This document shows positions 60,372 through 64,000 of a DNA stretch of 64,000 nucleotides, one piece after another (the stretch's first letter is position 1; the number at the start of each line of letters is the position of its first letter). The DNA comes from JAAOII01 sp965207945. Lineage in GTDB: Bacteria; Pseudomonadota; Gammaproteobacteria; CBDBNL01; JAAOII01. The position numbers and the translations under genes were made by a program. The notes below the pieces were generated by a model that was given only the letters and a program-made list of their open reading frames with translations, ran no database searches and was not told where the DNA came from. The stretch lies in NCBI GenBank assembly GCA_965207945.1, contig OZ242303.1, positions 806,001-870,000 on the forward strand, in the 5' to 3' direction.

Positions 60372-60668
60372 ATGAATGCAAAATCTATTAATTTTTTAGT
60401 CCATCATTCCAAAGACAACGTCGCAGTGGTAGTAACCGAAGATGTGGTTAAAGGAATGACATTGAATGGCAAGGATATGGAGAGCGAGGAATCGCTTAAT
60501 CTGCAAGCCGAGGACGATATACCCTTAGGACATAAGATAGCTCTTGTGGATTTAAATAAGGGCGATACTATTATTAAATATGGAGAGGATATGGGTGTAA
60601 TAACTGCGGATGCAATAAAGCAGGGTTGCCATGTTCATGTCCATAATGCCAAGACGAAGAGGTGGTGA
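60372..60668 (+). CDS. UxaA-family dehydratase, small SAF-domain subunit
   Basis: A 98-residue protein consisting of a SAF domain as found at the N-terminus of altronate/galactarate dehydratases (DNVAVVVTEDVVKGMTL, DIPLGHKIALVDLNKGD, IIKYGEDMGVITADAIKQG, HVHVHN). The ATG at 60372 (MNAKSINF) is chosen; a longer frame upstream enters a region with no homology. The large subunit begins 4 bases after the stop. Together they would dehydrate a sugar acid (altronate-like). Metal-dependent in the family. Confidence 0.88.
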   Translation: MNAKSINFLVHHSKDNVAVVVTEDVVKGMTLNGKDMESEESLNLQAEDDIPLGHKIALVDLNKGDTIIKYGEDMGVITADAIKQGCHVHVHNAKTKRW

Positions 60669-60672
60669 AACA

Positions 60673-61839
60673 ATGAAAGATTATACTTTTTGGGGATATA
60701 AAAGAGAAAATGGAAGGGTGGGAACTCGTAATTATGTTGCAATCTTGCCAGTGGATGATATATCCAATGCGGCATGTGAAGGGGTAGCAAATAATATCAG
60801 CGGAACTCTGGCTTTGCCCCACAGCTACGGCAGGTTGCAGTTTGGTGAAGACCTTGAGCTTCACTTTAGAACCATAATCGGCATAGGGTCAAACCCGAAT
60901 ATTGCCGCTGTTATAGTCATAGGAATAGAAGAGGGCTGGACCAAAAAGGTGGTTGATGGCATAGCCAAGACAGGCAAACCAGTTGCTGGCTTTTCCATAG
61001 AACTAAACGGAGATTTAAGCACGATTGCCAAAGCATCACGCAAGGCGCAAGAGTATGTCCAGGAAGCGTCAGAAAGCAGACGCGAGGAATGCCCAGTATC
61101 CGATTTATGGGTGGCAGTAAAATGTGGCGAGTCCGATACTACTTCTGGTTTGGCATCCAACCCTACAGTGGGTAATTTAATTGATAAGTTTGATAAAGTA
61201 GGCGCCTATACCTGCTTTGGAGAGACCTCAGAAATAACTGGCGCCGAGAAGATAGTTGCGACCAGAGCCGTCCGTGATGAAGTGGGACAAAAGTTTCTTA
61301 AAACTTGGGAATCATACAATGACCTGATAATGCAAGAAAAAACTAATGACCTTTCAGAGTCCCAGCCCACCAAAGGAAACATCGCTGGCGGTTTGACGAC
61401 CATAGAAGAAAAGGCGCTTGGTAATATACAAAAAATTGGTAAGAATGCTAAGTATGTGGATGTCTTGCAACCAGCTGAAATGCCAGCGCAGGGAGCAGGG
61501 CTTTATTACATGGACACTTCATCTGCAGCCGCAGAGTGTGTAACCTTGCAGGCAGCAGGCGGTTTTACCGTGCATCTATTTCCTACTGGGCAAGGTAATG
61601 TAATTGGTAACCCAGTTATTCCAGTGGTAAAACTTTCGGCAAATCCGCGCACAGTTCGCACTATGTCGGAGCATATAGATGTGGATGTATCTGGTTTATT
61701 GCGCGGCGAAATTAATCTTGATGAGGCAGGCGATATGCTTATTGATGCTACTCTAAGAAGCGCCAGTGGCAGGAGCACGGCGGCAGAGACCTTGCGGCAT
61801 AAAGAGTTTGTGATGACAAAATTGTATCGCAGCGCCTAA
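60673..61839 (+). CDS. UxaA-family dehydratase, large subunit
   Basis: About 388 residues of the altronate/galactarate dehydratase C-terminal family. Landmarks are TFWGYKRENGRVGTRNYVAI at the start, LPHSYGRLQFG, GIGSNPNIAAVIVIG, KCGESDTTSGLASNPTVG and TCFGETSEITGAE. The ATG at 60673 has a GAGGTGG site upstream. Split small/large arrangement rather than the fused UxaA. Followed, after a regulatory-looking gap, by a sugar ABC uptake system, so the substrate is probably a sugar acid taken up by that transporter. Confidence 0.9.
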   Translation: MKDYTFWGYKRENGRVGTRNYVAILPVDDISNAACEGVANNISGTLALPHSYGRLQFGEDLELHFRTIIGIGSNPNIAAVIVIGIEEGWTKKVVDGIAKTGKPVAGFSIELNGDLSTIAKASRKAQEYVQEASESRREECPVSDLWVAVKCGESDTTSGLASNPTVGNLIDKFDKVGAYTCFGETSEITGAEKIVATRAVRDEVGQKFLKTWESYNDLIMQEKTNDLSESQPTKGNIAGGLTTIEEKALGNIQKIGKNAKYVDVLQPAEMPAQGAGLYYMDTSSAAAECVTLQAAGGFTVHLFPTGQGNVIGNPVIPVVKLSANPRTVRTMSEHIDVDVSGLLRGEINLDEAGDMLIDATLRSASGRSTAAETLRHKEFVMTKLYRSA

Positions 61840-61908
61840 TAAAGTTAAATGTTAATATAAAAGAATAATAGTTGAATAATGTATTATTTAGCATAAAATA
61901 AAATTCAG

Positions 61909-61948
61909 GGTATAATTATTTATACCTTCTGTGGATTACTTCACAGAA
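61909..61948. promoter_or_regulatory. Two adjacent inverted repeats over a putative promoter of the sugar-uptake genes
   Basis: GGTATAA-TTAT-TTATACC (61909-61926) contains a TATAAT -10 box at 61911-61916. It is followed immediately by TTCTGTG-8-CACAGAA (61927-61948). Both are perfect palindromic pairs of 7 bases. A repressor sitting on either would cover the promoter or transcript start. It lies about 80 bases before the binding-protein gene. Confidence 0.55.
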
Positions 61949-62027
61949 CTATAAGTGAAAAAATGAAATTATGTATTCGCTTAGTGGATGTATAATTTCA
62001 AATTATTATTATTTAAATTATATAATT

Positions 62028-62951
62028 ATGAAAAAATTATTAACAACTCTTATTGTAGGATTTGCTTTTGTTGCAAGTTCCGCTTTCGCGGTTAACATTA
62101 TCGTGGTAACCCACGGCCAGTCACATGACCCTTTCTGGGGTATCGTAAGCAATGGTGTTAAAGCTGCTGCAAAAGATAGCAAAGTTAAATATAAATATTT
62201 AGCTCCTGCTACCTTTGACATGGTTGAAATGTCAAAGCTCATTGATTCAGCTGTTGCTCAAAAGCCTGATGGCATAGTAGTATCCATTCCTGATGCTGAT
62301 GCTTTAGGACCATCTATTAAGAGAGCTGTTGCTTCTGGTATTCCAGTTATTTCCATTAATTCTGGTAGCGATGTCTACAAGAGTCTTGGTGTTTCTGTCC
62401 ATGTAGGACAAACGGAATATGAAGCAGGTCTTGGTGGCGGTGAGCGCATGAAAGCTGCTGGCGGCAAGAATGCTCTTTGCGTGAATCATGAAGTGGGTAA
62501 TGTCGCTCTTGACTTACGTTGTGCTGGCTTCAAGAAAGGTCTTGGTGGCAAGGTGCGTATTCTAGCGGTTAACGGACAAGATCCTACTGCTGTTAAGAAT
62601 GCTGTTCTCGCTGCTCTTAAAAAGAACTCTAAAATTGATAGCATATTGACCTTAGGTCCTATATCTGCTCTGCCTACTTTGGATGCTTTGAAAGAAACAG
62701 GCAAAGTTGGAAAACTTCAATTTGGCTCTTTTGACTTAGCTGCTGAAACACTTGATGCAACAGCAAAAGGACAAATGACATTCCTTATAGACCAACAACC
62801 GGTTTTGCAAGGATATTTACCAGTAGTAATGTTGGCTGCGAATGCTCGTTATCAGACCATTCCTAGCGGACTTGTTATGACTGGTCCTGGCTTTGTTACT
62901 AAAGACAATGCCAAACAAGTAATTGCTCTATCTAAGAAAGGTCTTAGATAA
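62028..62951 (+). CDS. Periplasmic sugar-binding protein of an ABC transporter (RbsB-like)
   Basis: A 307-residue periplasmic binding protein of the ribose/galactose type. Signal peptide MKKLLTTLIVGFAFVASSAFA then VNIIVVTHGQSHDPFWGIVSNG, the usual start of the mature domain. VSIPDADALGPSIKRAVASGIP and GDLAAETLD-like FDLAAETL segments form the two lobes. Earlier in-frame ATG at 61971 adds a Tyr/Asn-rich stretch and is rejected. It is highly expressed in style: good codon bias and a strong downstream hairpin. The permease follows 66 bases later; the ATPase is not in the window. Confidence 0.92.
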   Translation: MKKLLTTLIVGFAFVASSAFAVNIIVVTHGQSHDPFWGIVSNGVKAAAKDSKVKYKYLAPATFDMVEMSKLIDSAVAQKPDGIVVSIPDADALGPSIKRAVASGIPVISINSGSDVYKSLGVSVHVGQTEYEAGLGGGERMKAAGGKNALCVNHEVGNVALDLRCAGFKKGLGGKVRILAVNGQDPTAVKNAVLAALKKNSKIDSILTLGPISALPTLDALKETGKVGKLQFGSFDLAAETLDATAKGQMTFLIDQQPVLQGYLPVVMLAANARYQTIPSGLVMTGPGFVTKDNAKQVIALSKKGLR

Positions 62952-62960
62952 GATGTTCAA

Positions 62961-62993
62961 AAGGAGAACCTAATATAGGTTCTCCTTTTTTTT
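62961..62993 (+). terminator. Rho-independent terminator/attenuator between binding protein and permease
   Basis: A perfect 12-base stem AAGGAGAACCTA / TAGGTTCTCCTT with loop ATA, followed by a T-run to 62993. It would end most transcripts after the binding-protein gene and let fewer through to the permease, a common way to make excess binding protein. Confidence 0.88.
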
Positions 62994-63017
62994 ATTTAAA
63001 CAAGAGAATTATTAGAT

Positions 63018-64000
63018 ATGAACGATAAACAACAATTAACGGGAAAGCAGGATGAACGATTAAGGGAGGAATCTTGGGCTAAGAAATTTCTTTCACGTCC
63101 TGAATTAGGGGCATTAGGCGGGGCAATTTTAGTTTTTTTACTTTTTGGCGGTATGGATGTTGCATCAGGTGGGAGTGGGATGTTTTCTGCCTTAGGAACT
63201 GTCAACTTTTTAGAATGGTCTGCGGAGCTTGGTATTATAGCTGTTGCAGCATCATTACTTATGATAGGAGGAGAATTTGACCTTTCAGTTGGCTCTATGA
63301 TTGGCTTTGCTGGTATATGTATAGCTATACCCACAGTAACTTGGGGCTGGCCTCTGTGGTCTTCCATTATTTTTGCTTTTGGCTGTGCGATTATGGTTGG
63401 TTATATAAACGGAATACTGGTAATTAAAACTAAATTACCTTCTTTTATAGTAACCCTGGCTATGCTTTTTATACTGCGTGGCTTCACTATTGCTTTAACT
63501 CGCCTTATAACAGGGAGAACTCAAATAGGGGGACTAAGAGAAACCATTGAAAATGATCCATTAGGACAGTTTTTTTCAGCGGAGCTTTTTCCGTGGTTTT
63601 TTAATTTCTTGGCGCGCAATAACTTAATAGATACAATTAATGATGGAACTCCCATTGTTCAAGGTGTTCCAATTTCTATCATTCTATGGATAGTTATCAC
63701 TATAGCTGCAACCTGGATGTTAGTTAATACCAAGTTTGGCAACTGGATTTTTGCCTCAGGCGGTGATGCTAATGCGGCGCGTAATGTAGGTGTGCCAGTT
63801 GATAGAGTTAAGATAATGCTGTTTGTTCTAACTGCTGTGGCTGCCACTATTTTTGCTTGTGTTCAGGTTATGAGTTCTGCATCTGCGGATACCCAGCGTG
63901 GTTCTTTGAAAGAATTTGAGGCAATCATAGCAACCGTAATAGGAGGAACCCTGTTAACTGGCGGCTATGGAAGTGCTATTGGAGCGGCTCTTGGCGCTCT
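63018..64000 (+). CDS. Sugar ABC transporter permease (RbsC-like), 3' end beyond window
   Basis: Partial: about 327 codons before the right edge, still open. The start is ATG at 63018 (MNDKQQLTGK). Multiple membrane helices and the family motif GGEFDLSVGSMIGFAG are visible, as are GYINGILVIKTKLPSFIVTL and IATVIGGTLLTGGYGSAIGA. The extra hydrophilic N-terminus (about 30 residues) is usual in the xylose/simple-sugar branch. It belongs with the binding protein upstream; the ATP-binding subunit is expected to follow. Confidence 0.92.
   Translation, partial: MNDKQQLTGKQDERLREESWAKKFLSRPELGALGGAILVFLLFGGMDVASGGSGMFSALGTVNFLEWSAELGIIAVAASLLMIGGEFDLSVGSMIGFAGICIAIPTVTWGWPLWSSIIFAFGCAIMVGYINGILVIKTKLPSFIVTLAMLFILRGFTIALTRLITGRTQIGGLRETIENDPLGQFFSAELFPWFFNFLARNNLIDTINDGTPIVQGVPISIILWIVITIAATWMLVNTKFGNWIFASGGDANAARNVGVPVDRVKIMLFVLTAVAATIFACVQVMSSASADTQRGSLKEFEAIIATVIGGTLLTGGYGSAIGAALGA

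Noticed and set aside
61971..62027. Upstream ATG for the sugar-binding protein
   Set aside because: It adds a Tyr/Asn/Ile-rich stretch in front of a perfect signal peptide; the ATG at 62028 is the natural start.

Overview
The window reads as a chromosomal segment of an AT-rich Gram-negative bacterium, most likely an uncultured gammaproteobacterium. The evidence is a gammaproteobacterial-type 5S rRNA, lipid A genes (fabZ-lpxA-lpxB), BamA/Skp/RseP, HemX/HemY, PrlC, and trxA next to rho. The lineage call is an inference from gene content and by-eye family recognition; no database was searched. Coding density is high. The few non-coding gaps are mostly filled by one dispersed palindromic repeat family.

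Layout. 1-2.6 kb (minus): a reductive pyrimidine-catabolism unit with an NCS1 permease, a beta-ureidopropionase-like amidohydrolase and the start of a PreT-like dehydrogenase subunit. 2.6-4.4 kb: a Fic protein flanked by repeats. 4.4-7.8 kb (minus): miaB, gmk, a flavin split-barrel protein and queH. 8.0 kb: a free-standing 5S rRNA. 8.2-13.1 kb: prlC, a PAP2 phosphatase, a membrane-anchored protein, a RAYT transposase between inverted REP elements, and a lipoprotein. 13.6-20.2 kb (plus): gloA, trxB, a Nif3-family gene with an in-frame REP insertion, skp-fabZ-lpxA-lpxB and a sugar aminotransferase. 20.3-25.4 kb: two paralogous GLUG-repeat surface lipoproteins and galE. 25.3-34.9 kb (minus): one long operon, (rpsB-tsf fusion)-pyrH-frr-uppS-cdsA-dxr-rseP-bamA. 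35.0-37.9 kb (minus): a very divergent FadE-like protein. 38.3-40.7 kb: an HD phosphohydrolase followed by two tandem paralogues of a small protein. 41-48 kb (plus): aldo/keto reductase, secA, an acyltransferase, tyrS and an MscS channel, mostly overlapping end to end. 48.7-54.7 kb (plus): RNase E/G, trxA, rho, hemX, hemY. 54.7-57.9 kb (minus): cysS, folD, pgeF. 58.0-59.4 kb (plus): prmC-dtd. 59.4-64 kb: a minus-strand aldo/keto reductase and a plus-strand sugar-acid cluster (two-part UxaA-type dehydratase, periplasmic sugar-binding protein, ABC permease cut by the window end).

Three themes stand out. First, a RAYT/REP system has seeded palindromes between genes and in a few cases inside reading frames (Nif3, the FadE-like gene, gene 3' ends). 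Second, many conserved proteins carry lineage-specific low-complexity or short-tandem-repeat insertions (miaB/gmk junction, PrmC tail, Skp signal peptide, Dtd, HemX, the S2-EF-Ts linker), which suggests slippage-driven expansion. Third, several normally constant arrangements have been altered: S2 and EF-Ts are one polypeptide, the bamA-skp-lpx locus is split and lacks lpxD here, 5S rRNA is autonomous, and hemXY sit behind rho rather than hemCD.

The best candidates for something undescribed are the S2-EF-Ts fusion, the gene-invading REP family with its RAYT, and the HD phosphohydrolase plus duplicated small-protein module, which could be a defence or toxin-antitoxin-like unit.
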